Part shown: positions 8,674 to 14,486 of the stretch, piece by piece
Numbering within the stretch: the first letter of the stretch is position 1
Layout of the letters: each line of letters starts with the position of its first letter
Origin: Fidelibacterota bacterium
GTDB taxonomy: Bacteria; Fidelibacterota; UBA2242; B5-G15
Length of the DNA: 14,486 nucleotides
NCBI GenBank assembly: GCA_003645825.1
Contig: QNCQ01000017.1
Span: 1-14,486 of the forward strand
Reading direction: 5' to 3'
Translations under genes and position numbers: made by a program
The notes under the pieces: generated by a model
What the model was told of the DNA's origin: nothing
What the model saw: only the letters and a program-made list of their open reading frames with translations
Databases searched by the model: none

Positions 8674-8693
8674 TTCCACCTTATTCTCTTTGC

Positions 8694-10085
8694 TTATTGC
8701 TCTAAATCTTCACTATCCTCAAGATATTTCTTTATCTCCTCTTCGCTATACTCAAACTCCTCTTCTTCAACCTTTTCTTTCTCCCCTTCTTTAACTGCTT
8801 CTTCAGACGAAACCACTCCTTCCTCAGCTTTCTTTCTCGCCTCTTCGAGCTCTCTCTTCTTCTTCTCAACAGCTTCATTAACCACTTTCAATATTTTATC
8901 AAGAGTTTTCTCCCCAATCCCGTTTATTTTCAATAACTCTTCTCTAGGGGTATCAAGAAGTTCATCAGCCGTCTCTATTCCAACACTATACAATAGTTTC
9001 CAGTTATGTTCGGTAAGCCCCTCAATATCTTCAAGATAAATTATCTCACTCGTTGTCAACTCATATTCACTTCTCTTTATCGCATCGATGGTATACCCGG
9101 TAACCTCAGAAGCAAGCCTTATGTTCTGACCATTTTTCCCAATAGCCACAGGGATTTCATCATCCTCAAACACTGCAAGAGCAGTCTTTTTTTCTTCATC
9201 TATCTCAAGAACGTATGGTCTGGCAGGCGATAAAGCTCTGGTAATCAGAACCTCAGGTTCTATACTGTAATTGATAATATCTATCTTCTCATTGTTAAGT
9301 TCCCTTACTATAGCTTGAATTCTGCTACCTTTAATTCCAACACAGGCACCAACAGCATCAACCCTTTTATTATTCGATTTCACAACCACCTTACTTCTAT
9401 CTCCCGGATGCCTTGCTACTGCAATGATCTCAACTGTCTTATCCGCAATCTCAGGAACTTCATTCTCAAATAACTTTATTAAAAATTGTGGGTCAGCCCG
9501 GGAAACTATTATCTCAGGACCGGACTTACCCATAACGGCATCTTTAACAAGAACTCTGATCTCCCGCCCCCTTCTATACCGCTCACCGGGTATTTGTTCC
9601 TCCCTCGGGAGCTTTAACTCAGCCTTACCTATGTAAATATAGACGGCATCCCTTTTTATTTGCCTGATATCCCCGGTAACAATCTGCCCTATCTTCTTCT
9701 TATATTCTTCAAATATCACATACTTTTCAACCTTCACTATTTCCTGAATCAACCGCTGCTTTGCAAGATTAACCAATCTCCGCCCAAATTCAGAGGGATT
9801 TACAATCTCAATAAACGTATCCCCTTCCTCCAAGTCCGGTTCCACCTCCCTCGCCTTATCAATACTTACTTCATGTACAGGATCATTAACTTCCTTTACA
9901 ACTGTCTTGTGATGATATATCTCAATTTCTCCTTTATCCATGTTTACAATAACATCAAAATTCGACGCATCCCCGTACTTCCGCTCAATCAGGTTCAGAA
10001 AAATCCTTTCGATAATCTCAGCTAACAAATTCTTATCTATATTTTTTTCTCTAACCAGCTGATCAATTATTTCTTTGTCTATCAA
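8694..10085 (-). CDS. nusA: Transcription termination/antitermination factor NusA
   Basis: NusA binds RNA polymerase and nascent RNA and modulates pausing, termination and antitermination. The 463 residues show an N-terminal RNAP-binding domain (about 1-125), an S1 domain (about 130-200), and KH1 with ARHPGDRSKV (224-233) and VGACVGIKGSRIQ (235-247 region). KH2 has AIGKNGQNIRLASEVTGY around 304-321. A helix-hairpin-helix repeat (about 345-397, ending INGIGEKTLDKIL) and an acidic tail rich in Glu and Lys follow. The start is TTG (10083-10085): AGGAGGTG lies exactly seven bases upstream, and translation from it gives the expected MIDKEIIDQL opening. No in-frame ATG gives a sensible N-terminus. 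It lies 20 bp after rimP, the usual rimP-nusA-infB order. Autoregulation of this operon by NusA is known in E. coli; nothing here tests it. Confidence 0.97.
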   Translation of the reverse strand: MIDKEIIDQLVREKNIDKNLLAEIIERIFLNLIERKYGDASNFDVIVNMDKGEIEIYHHKTVVKEVNDPVHEVSIDKAREVEPDLEEGDTFIEIVNPSEFGRRLVNLAKQRLIQEIVKVEKYVIFEEYKKKIGQIVTGDIRQIKRDAVYIYIGKAELKLPREEQIPGERYRRGREIRVLVKDAVMGKSGPEIIVSRADPQFLIKLFENEVPEIADKTVEIIAVARHPGDRSKVVVKSNNKRVDAVGACVGIKGSRIQAIVRELNNEKIDIINYSIEPEVLITRALSPARPYVLEIDEEKKTALAVFEDDEIPVAIGKNGQNIRLASEVTGYTIDAIKRSEYELTTSEIIYLEDIEGLTEHNWKLLYSVGIETADELLDTPREELLKINGIGEKTLDKILKVVNEAVEKKKRELEEARKKAEEGVVSSEEAVKEGEKEKVEEEEFEYSEEEIKKYLEDSEDLEQ

Positions 10086-10092
10086 TTTTACT

Positions 10093-10100
10093 CACCTCCT
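10093..10100 (-). promoter_or_regulatory. Ribosome binding site deciding the TTG start of nusA
   Basis: AGGAGGTG on the minus strand, a near-perfect anti-16S match, sits seven bases before the TTG at 10083-10085. The GTG contained in the following bases is in a different frame. Confidence 0.8.
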
Positions 10101-10105
10101 TATTT

Positions 10106-10561
10106 TTACCATTTCAAAACTACCCGACCATAATCTATCTCATCATATGCAAAGTGTTTTTCTCCACTTTTCTTCGTTTTAAGCACTATGCCATCCTCGC
10201 CAACCTCTACCAATCGTCCACAAACAGGGGAACTCTCGCTATCAATAAAGTGATAAATCTCAAGCTCCCGACCGACATGCTTCACAAAATCTCTTCTTTC
10301 TTTTAGTGGCCAGTTCACGCCAGGCGAAGAAACCTCCAGCTCGTAATCCAGCTGAACAGCCTCGTTAAATTCAACATCGTCTCTTAAAATCTTAGTTATT
10401 TCGGTCAGAGTTCTTAAATCAATCCCTGTCATACTATCAGCAATCACTTTAATGTACACCTTATTGCTACTATGGTACTTGAATTCAACAGAGAGCAAAT
10501 AACACCGATTATATTCCACCACTCCCTTTATTATCTCTTTTACTCTTTCTTCATCAACCAT
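10106..10561 (-). CDS. rimP: Ribosome maturation factor RimP
   Basis: RimP assists 30S maturation, around the S12/S19 assembly step. The 151 residues contain the signature YELEVSSPGVNWPLKERRDF (73-92), normally LEVSSPGLDRPLK followed by xxDF, and the GREL strand that begins the C-terminal SH3-like domain (about 95-151). The usual acidic D-R pair after SSPG reads N-W here. The N-terminal domain is compact and matches the family length (about 150). The ATG at 10559-10561 has an AAGGA site about 13 bases upstream, somewhat far. It is the first gene of the ten-gene run, and an intrinsic terminator for the upstream unit ends only about 25 bp before its start. Confidence 0.92.
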   Translation of the reverse strand: MVDEERVKEIIKGVVEYNRCYLLSVEFKYHSSNKVYIKVIADSMTGIDLRTLTEITKILRDDVEFNEAVQLDYELEVSSPGVNWPLKERRDFVKHVGRELEIYHFIDSESSPVCGRLVEVGEDGIVLKTKKSGEKHFAYDEIDYGRVVLKW

Positions 10562-10585
10562 TTTTAAACTCGTTTCCTTTCAAAC

Positions 10586-10612
10586 TAAAAAAGTGGGTTC
10601 AAACCCACTTTG
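10586..10612 (-). terminator. Rho-independent terminator after the TPR gene
   Basis: On the minus strand AAAGTGGGTT and AACCCACTTT form a perfect inverted repeat (10590-10611) with GTGGG/CCCAC at the core, followed at once by six Ts (10587-10592). It lies about 50 bp after the TPR stop and about 25 bp before rimP. It would separate the tRNA/TPR unit from the rimP cluster, or act as an attenuator in the rimP leader. Confidence 0.8.
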
Positions 10613-10617
10613 GGCTA

Positions 10618-10646
10618 AATTTATCAATATATTTTCTTTTAATCAA
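10618..10646 (-). promoter_or_regulatory. Possible sigma-70-type promoter for the rimP cluster
   Basis: Reading on the minus strand, TTGATT (10641-10646) and TAAATT (10618-10623) are separated by 17 bases. Each matches 4 of 6 consensus positions. The start point would fall near 10611, at the upstream foot of the hairpin. In AT-rich DNA such a match can arise by chance, but a promoter is expected within the 98-bp gap if the terminator is efficient. Confidence 0.3.
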
Positions 10647-10659
10647 CATTAATGTATTT

Positions 10660-11340
10660 CTAACGTGAAGCTTTAATTTTACCAACTAAAATCTCTGCCC
10701 TCTCTTTAATCGAATATTCAACCTTATCTTCCAGAACATTATCAACCACATTCCTGGCCTCTTGCACATCACCAGTTGCAAGCAACATTTCCGCATAGTT
10801 CAGGAGATATTCATGCTTCTGAAACCTGTATGGAGACTCAACAGCCGCCAGATTGTAGAACTTCGCAGCTTCTTTATAGTCCCCCTGTGCTTCTTTACAA
10901 ATACCAATACCGTTGTACGCAGTAGCAGTAAGAAACTTGTCATTCTTATACTTATCCATATACATAGTATAATAGCTTAAAGCATTATCATAATCAGCCT
11001 TATACATATAACATTGACCAAGCAACAAAACAGCTATACTAGCCGATTTAGTTCCTCTATATTTGTCCACAATACCCATCAGCCTGACAATTGCATCGTC
11101 ATAGTCCTTACGAGCGATAGCTAATTCTGCCAATCCCAATTCACCACTCGCTTCCCGACTTGCCCTCTGTTTTGAATTTACAACTAGGACAATTATCACA
11201 ACTGCAGCAACAACACCTAAAGCAACATAACTCACAACCTTACTATGCCCCCTGACAAATGCTTCCAGCTTTGCCAACTTCTCAAGAAAGGGGTCCTTTT
11301 TGATTTCTCGCTTGGTCAACTTCTTTCTGGGTCTTAACAT
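10660..11340 (-). CDS. Membrane-anchored tetratricopeptide repeat protein (YfgM/TPR_21-like)
   Basis: A 226-residue protein with a very basic N-terminus (RPRKKLTKREIKK), one strong membrane segment at about 34-54 (VVSYVALGVVAAVVIIVLVV), and three to four TPR-like helical pairs. These are around 59-90, 94-127 (LGQCYMYKADYDNALSYY), 131-160 (AYNGIGICKEAQGDYKEAAKFY) and 168-198. The basic side should stay in the cytoplasm, leaving the repeats outside the inner membrane. This layout resembles YfgM, an ancillary subunit of the SecYEG translocon, and similar TPR_21 proteins; that function is not proven here. The ATG is backed by AAGGA nine bases upstream. It follows the tRNA gene by 41 bp with no terminator between them and may share its promoter. 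A strong terminator closes the unit. Confidence 0.8.
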   Translation of the reverse strand: MLRPRKKLTKREIKKDPFLEKLAKLEAFVRGHSKVVSYVALGVVAAVVIIVLVVNSKQRASREASGELGLAELAIARKDYDDAIVRLMGIVDKYRGTKSASIAVLLLGQCYMYKADYDNALSYYTMYMDKYKNDKFLTATAYNGIGICKEAQGDYKEAAKFYNLAAVESPYRFQKHEYLLNYAEMLLATGDVQEARNVVDNVLEDKVEYSIKERAEILVGKIKASR

Positions 11341-11381
11341 GTTCTTTATTCCTTATGGTCAGCTTCTAAAAAACTCTTTTG

Positions 11382-11454
11382 TACCCTCGCCGGGACTCGA
11401 ACCCAGATCAGAGGATTAGGAATCCTCCGTTCTATCCTGTTGAACTACGAGGGC
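11382..11454 (-). tRNA. tRNA-Arg (anticodon CCU)
   Basis: A complete 73-base cloverleaf on the minus strand. The acceptor stem GCCCTCG pairs with CGAGGGT, with a G-U first pair. The D stem is GTTC/GAAC, and the anticodon stem GAGGA/TCCTC carries loop TTCCTAA, anticodon CCT at 11418-11420. The variable loop has four bases, and the T arm is CTGGG-TTCGAGT-CCCGG. The discriminator base is A. The 3' CCA is not encoded (ACAAAA follows). It reads AGG codons. Confidence 0.96.
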
Positions 11455-11472
11455 ACTTTTAAAAAGCTTTGT

Positions 11473-11502
11473 ATTTTATCTCATTTTTAACCAAAAAAGC
11501 AA
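11473..11502 (-). promoter_or_regulatory. Probable promoter for the tRNA-Arg (and TPR) unit
   Basis: On the minus strand TAAAAT (11473-11478, 5 of 6 matches to the -10 consensus) lies 18 bases downstream of TTGCTT (11497-11502, 3 of 6). The predicted start is about 10-15 bases before the mature tRNA 5' end, a sensible leader length. The position supports the call more than the -35 does. Confidence 0.5.
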
Positions 11503-11651
11503 GAGGTATATCGCCACCGGCAATGCAATAGAGTTTTGTTGAAATTAGAAAGCACAGATAAAGATACCCTCATTTTGTTCTATTCCGATGCCAGGCTTTC
11601 GGAAAATTTCCCTATATGCCAAAGTGCTTCTCAGAACAAGAGATATAACCT

Positions 11652-11861
11652 TTATTTATCCATCTTTTGTCCATCCTTTACCTCTAACCTATCCAAACAT
11701 GTAAAATATTCCTGTCTCTGTATCCATCCTATCCTCTCTATAAAAAGCTCATATAACGCTACATCTATATAACTACCAATCTCCGTGCAATGCCTCCCCT
11801 TACAAACTCTCTGTCATTCAAAATCGCTCCTCTCCACACTGACCTCGAGCTTCTGGTACAT
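11652..11861 (-). pseudogene. Decayed four-helix-bundle protein gene (23S rRNA intervening-sequence-protein family)
   Basis: No intact frame exists here, but three minus-strand frames in succession give pieces that match, in the right order, the TIGR02436-type four-helix-bundle family. The pieces are MYQKLEV at 11861-11841 (family start, usually xxxLEVWxxA), then NDREFVRGGIAR from 11818 (usually kkEFIRFLxIARGS), and then EIGSYIDVALYELFIERI with QRQEYFTCLDRLEV from 11783, ending at a TAA at 11652. Stops (TGA near 11814, TAG near 11769) and at least one frame change near 11784 interrupt it. Intact members are about 115-125 residues. Only about nine codons separate the LEV and NDREF pieces here, against roughly 50-60 normally, so the middle seems deleted. 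I recognised this by eye from recalled family motifs, with no database comparison. The family is found inside 23S rRNA intervening sequences and also free in genomes; its function is unknown. Confidence 0.6.
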
Positions 11862-12016
11862 CTTCCCACTTCATCTTCTCTTAACATTTTCTTTTCCCTA
11901 AGTCAAAAAGGGCTTGACTCCTTTTCATCTCAATCACCATTTTCACTCAAAATTATCGATATACCATCCCCTCCTTGTGCGAAACATTCTTAATTAAGTT
12001 GAAAAGTTACAGAAAA
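11862..12016. other. Intergenic stretch with no recognised gene
   Basis: Together with the 150 bp between the pseudogene and the tRNA promoter, this makes up the gap of about 560 bp between the beta-helix gene and the tRNA. Both strands hold only short frames with no convincing composition. A six-base inverted repeat (AGTCAA/TTGACT on the minus strand) lies near 11901-11922 but has no T-run. No clear terminator was found after the beta-helix gene. Part of this region may be the former upstream region of the pseudogene. Confidence 0.5.
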
Positions 12017-13684
12017 TTAGCGTACCAACATCATTTTCTTTGATTCGATACGATTCATGGATTCTAATGTGTAAAAATATATTCCTGAAGGAACTGCATT
12101 ACCATCATCGTCCCTTCCATCCCATCTAACAAAATGATCTCCAGGATGTACTTTACTTTTTAGCAAAGTCCGTATTTTTTGTCCCATGAGATCATAAACT
12201 GTCATAGTTACATTGTTAGTTTCCGGAATCACAAAGCTGATTATTGTAAACTTGACCGTTGCACCTGGATTAAATGGGTTGGGGTAGTTTTGATACAATT
12301 TTAGGTTCTCTATCATGCCAGTAGATGGATTTGAAAACTGAAGAGCTCCTACATCCCATGCTCCATTTTTAGGAAGAGGGTTACCCTCATAATCAACTGA
12401 GTAATATTCGCTTAAGTTTACTCCTTTTCCTCTCAGAGGGCTATCACTTTTTAGGTGATAATCTCCATTTTCTAAATCAACCAGGCCAGGATCTCCACTG
12501 CCCGCCTGATATGGATCCCAGTGATTTTCTGACCAATCATTAATATTTAGGTACCAATTATTTTCCGTAATGACACCACTAGCTCCAGGTCCTTGATAGG
12601 CATCGTCAGCACTGTATATGATCAAGTTGTTCCGAAAGTGAATACCTCCAAAATCTAAATATGCAACATCGTTAAGCGGACTTGTGAAATCATATATCCT
12701 GATTACTGTATTATTGTCAAAGTAACAGTCATGACATGGAGCCCACATATATAACCAGTCCTGCCCATCAACATTGACATTAAAAGCAACCCTTAGGTTA
12801 TGAACCTCCTGTACGCATGGATTGTAATCATACTTCCAGCTGGATTCTATAAACCCAGCATTGCCTTCAGTGTAATTGTGATGGATGTAAAAGTTATCCT
12901 TATGGAACCTCCCATCATCCAATTCTATTGCTCCTCCATCTGACCCATAAGGGCTTTTAGTAGTTAAATAATTTTTTATAACATTATATGAAACCTCCTG
13001 GTTTCCAATGCCCAAATGTATTCCTATTGGTCCCCATCCACCCCTCGCTCCTTCTTCATACCACATTGGATGATTTGGACCTTCCAAATAGTTGTTAGTT
13101 ATAAGAGTATATTCCCCGGTTGATTGTATTGCTTTTGTACATCTTATGAATACGTTATTTCGTATAATGTTGTGATTAGCTCCCGGCAAAATACATATCG
13201 CCCCCATTTTGAATATACTTGTGAGCCTATCAGGGTTCTTTGTCGGCGGAGTGTCATGAAAACAGAGACCTTCTACTACAATCCAACTTCCCGATATCCT
13301 TATGCAATTTCCATTCATATCTGTATCATTCGGATTTGTAAAACGTGGAAGTTCGCCTTTCCCATATGAGGTAAGTACTATAGGACTATACTCAGTTCCA
13401 GATTCCGTAATCTCTACAGGCCCAACAAACTGAGAGCCTCTTTTAAAGAAAACAGTATCCCCAGGCGTAAGGTGAACTTTTGAAATCATTGTGTGGGATT
13501 TCCACGGGGTGTCTTTTGAACGACCATCATTGCTATCATTTCCATTTTGGGAATCAATGTAATACTTTTTTTGAGCCAATACGAAACTCATATTTGAAAC
13601 AAAAGTTACGACTAATAGGACCAACAAACAGCGAAATAGATGTTTTGTCATCAAAGTAAAAAGGATATTTAATCTTGGCGCCAT
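12017..13684 (-). CDS. Secreted right-handed beta-helix protein with C-terminal sorting/FlgD-like domain
   Basis: A 555-residue exported protein. A signal peptide is seen at about 12-38 (KHLFRCLLVLLVVTFVS, cleavage probably after VLA-Q). The mature N-terminus, YYIDSQNGNDSNDGRS (41-56) and PGDTVFFKRG (74-83), is typical of polysaccharide-lyase-like beta-helix proteins. Residues about 125-380 carry beta-helix coils with recurring Asn-Asn turns (IIRNNVF, LITNNYL, FDNNTV, FRNNLI, ITENNWY). GDPGLVDLENGDYHLKSDSPL (399-419 region) closes the helix. The last 95 residues are the YPNPFN-type domain: LYQNYPNPFNP at 463-473, VYDLMGQKIRTL, then SGIYFYTLES and basic-rich KKMMLVR at the end. Such domains act as type IX secretion signals in Bacteroidota; in other FCB phyla the export route is less clear. 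Polysaccharide binding or cleavage is plausible, but no catalytic site could be assigned. GAGGG lies four bases before the ATG; a second ATG at codon 12, just before the signal peptide, is an alternative start. Confidence 0.85.
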   Translation of the reverse strand: MAPRLNILFTLMTKHLFRCLLVLLVVTFVSNMSFVLAQKKYYIDSQNGNDSNDGRSKDTPWKSHTMISKVHLTPGDTVFFKRGSQFVGPVEITESGTEYSPIVLTSYGKGELPRFTNPNDTDMNGNCIRISGSWIVVEGLCFHDTPPTKNPDRLTSIFKMGAICILPGANHNIIRNNVFIRCTKAIQSTGEYTLITNNYLEGPNHPMWYEEGARGGWGPIGIHLGIGNQEVSYNVIKNYLTTKSPYGSDGGAIELDDGRFHKDNFYIHHNYTEGNAGFIESSWKYDYNPCVQEVHNLRVAFNVNVDGQDWLYMWAPCHDCYFDNNTVIRIYDFTSPLNDVAYLDFGGIHFRNNLIIYSADDAYQGPGASGVITENNWYLNINDWSENHWDPYQAGSGDPGLVDLENGDYHLKSDSPLRGKGVNLSEYYSVDYEGNPLPKNGAWDVGALQFSNPSTGMIENLKLYQNYPNPFNPGATVKFTIISFVIPETNNVTMTVYDLMGQKIRTLLKSKVHPGDHFVRWDGRDDDGNAVPSGIYFYTLESMNRIESKKMMLVR

Positions 13685-14029
13685 TTTTCCCTCACAATAA
13701 AGATGTTTAAAATTTCTCCTTCTATGTTAGCTCTTTTCCAAAGCAAAGCCCACGATACCAACTACACACACTAACTGGTCTTAAAGACCTATGAATTTAT
13801 TTCTATTACAACAACTTAAAAAAATAACAATCAGAAGATGTTTTCAAACAACAATCAATATAACAAAGATCAATCAAGGAAACAAGGTGGGACTCTATTA
13901 AATGCATCACTCAAAAGACGAGAAAACTCGATGGGAAACATTTTCCAGCAATTCCTTTCTCCATGATTTCGTGAAAAGTTATGCAGTACATTAGCGATTC
14001 GATTTAAGTTGAAATGTTTTATTTCACCA
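13685..14029. other. Intergenic region between the two secreted-protein genes
   Basis: These 345 bp contain no gene I can support. The longest plausible minus-strand frame with an ATG is about 17 codons. AT-rich DNA offers several weak promoter-like pairs, none convincing. A 13-bp perfect palindrome, GGTCTTAAAGACC (13777-13789), lies about 95 bp before the downstream gene. A six-base AT-only hairpin (14010-14026) follows the upstream gene's stop but lacks a T-run on the minus strand, so it is not a standard terminator. Confidence 0.5.
13777..13789. repeat. 13-bp perfect palindrome in the leader of the beta-helix gene
   Basis: GGTCTT and AAGACC flank a single central A-T pair (13783). It could be a dimeric-regulator operator or a small hairpin in the mRNA leader. 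A palindrome this short can also arise by chance, and I see no second copy in the window. Confidence 0.3.
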
Positions 14030-14486
14030 TCATCTAAGCAAAATCATCTTTTTGACATCCTTGAACCTATCTCCCGAAGTCAGTTCACAGAAGTAGACGC
14101 CGGATGGAGCTACAATCCCGCCAATGCTCCTGCTATCCCAAGTATAACTATAAATACCAGGACTAAGGTTTTTATAGTCCATGTAGGAAACGATTTGTCC
14201 TAACATATTGTATATACTGATCTGTACAGTAGCCCTTACAGGAATACCAAAGGTGATTGTAGTGCTTGAATTAAAAGGATTCGGATAATTTTGTCTCAAC
14301 TCAAATTCTTCCGGCCTCGTATTACCTCCTTTAAAACCTCCAGTTAATAGAGGATATGCCCCCCAATCAGGACATGGAGTGTTCGGTTGAAGATGATAGT
14401 CTTTATTGGTATAATCTACAAAGAGCGGATCTGCCTCAATCTCTCCTGTGCCCCAAGATACTCCCAAATCCACTTCACCACCGTCA
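14030..14486 (-). CDS. C-terminal part of a second secreted protein with sorting/FlgD-like domain (partial)
   Basis: The frame runs off the right edge of the window. An in-frame GTG at 14471-14473 is not a real start, because the reading continues upstream as DGGEVDLG. The visible 150 or so residues begin with the tail of a probable beta-helix domain: EADPLFVDYTNKDYHL with QPNTPCPDWGAYP, the pattern that commonly closes such repeats (ADPxFVDxxNxDYHLxxxSPC). After it comes the C-terminal domain: LRQNYPNPFNSSTTITFGIP, IYNMLGQIVSYM, SGVYFCELTSGDRF and the final KKMILLR. It is similar in domain order to the complete gene downstream and probably a diverged neighbour with the same export route. No T-run terminator follows it, so read-through into the next gene is possible across the 345-bp gap. 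Confidence 0.85.
   Translation of the reverse strand, partial: DGGEVDLGVSWGTGEIEADPLFVDYTNKDYHLQPNTPCPDWGAYPLLTGGFKGGNTRPEEFELRQNYPNPFNSSTTITFGIPVRATVQISIYNMLGQIVSYMDYKNLSPGIYSYTWDSRSIGGIVAPSGVYFCELTSGDRFKDVKKMILLR

Noticed and set aside
11652..11861. Reading the four-helix-bundle pieces as a functional gene made by programmed frameshifting
   Set aside because: No slippery site was seen at the frame changes, a stop interrupts the first piece, and a central section of about 50 codons is missing. Decay is the simpler explanation.
11536..11993. Two plus-strand open frames of 78 and 67 codons in the gap before the beta-helix gene
   Set aside because: They show no family resemblance and lie opposite the minus-strand pseudogene pieces, which explain the sequence better.
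14010..14026. Hairpin TGAAAT-GTTTT-ATTTCA after the partial secreted-protein gene
   Set aside because: The stem is six mostly A-T pairs and has no T-run on the minus strand, so it does not qualify as an intrinsic terminator.
1..14486. CRISPR array, insertion sequence, prophage or attachment site
   Set aside because: No regularly spaced repeats, transposase or integrase frames, or duplicated tRNA 3' end were seen on reading both strands by eye.

Overview
Every gene in this window reads on the minus strand, so gene order runs from high to low coordinates. The DNA is AT-rich with a bacterial gene set. Two predicted secreted proteins carry the C-terminal YPNPFN-type sorting/FlgD-like domain common in the FCB superphylum and nearby candidate phyla (for example Ignavibacteria, KSB1, Marinimicrobia, Cloacimonadota and WOR-3-like lineages). 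The window therefore most likely comes from an uncultured FCB-type bacterium. That is an inference from one domain and gene order, and I cannot name the phylum.

Right part (about 12,017-14,486): two exported proteins in tandem, one complete and one cut by the window edge. Both have beta-helix or beta-helix-like features followed by the C-terminal sorting domain. Between them lies about 345 bp without a gene.

Middle (about 10,586-12,016): a stretch without an intact gene. It holds what I read as a decayed four-helix-bundle (23S rRNA intervening-sequence-protein-like, TIGR02436-type) pseudogene, then a probable promoter, a tRNA-Arg(CCU) and a membrane-anchored TPR protein. A clear intrinsic terminator follows.

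Left part (about 111-10,561): a tightly packed translation and RNA-metabolism cluster: rimP, nusA, infB, a DUF503/YlxP gene, rbfA, truB, ribF, rpsO, pnp and an M16 zinc peptidase gene. Gaps are 20 bp or less, or the genes overlap, so one transcript is likely. The products act in 30S maturation (RimP, RbfA, S15, perhaps YlxP), transcription elongation and termination (NusA), initiation (IF2), tRNA modification (TruB), flavin cofactor synthesis (RibF), RNA decay (PNPase) and proteolysis (M16).

This core cluster is a well-known arrangement, and I see no new defence, mobile or biosynthetic system in the window. The points most worth a second look are the rRNA-IVS-protein-like pseudogene next to the tRNA, the hairpin squeezed in front of rimP, the two TTG starts with strong Shine-Dalgarno sites, and the absence of ylxR/ylxQ between nusA and infB.
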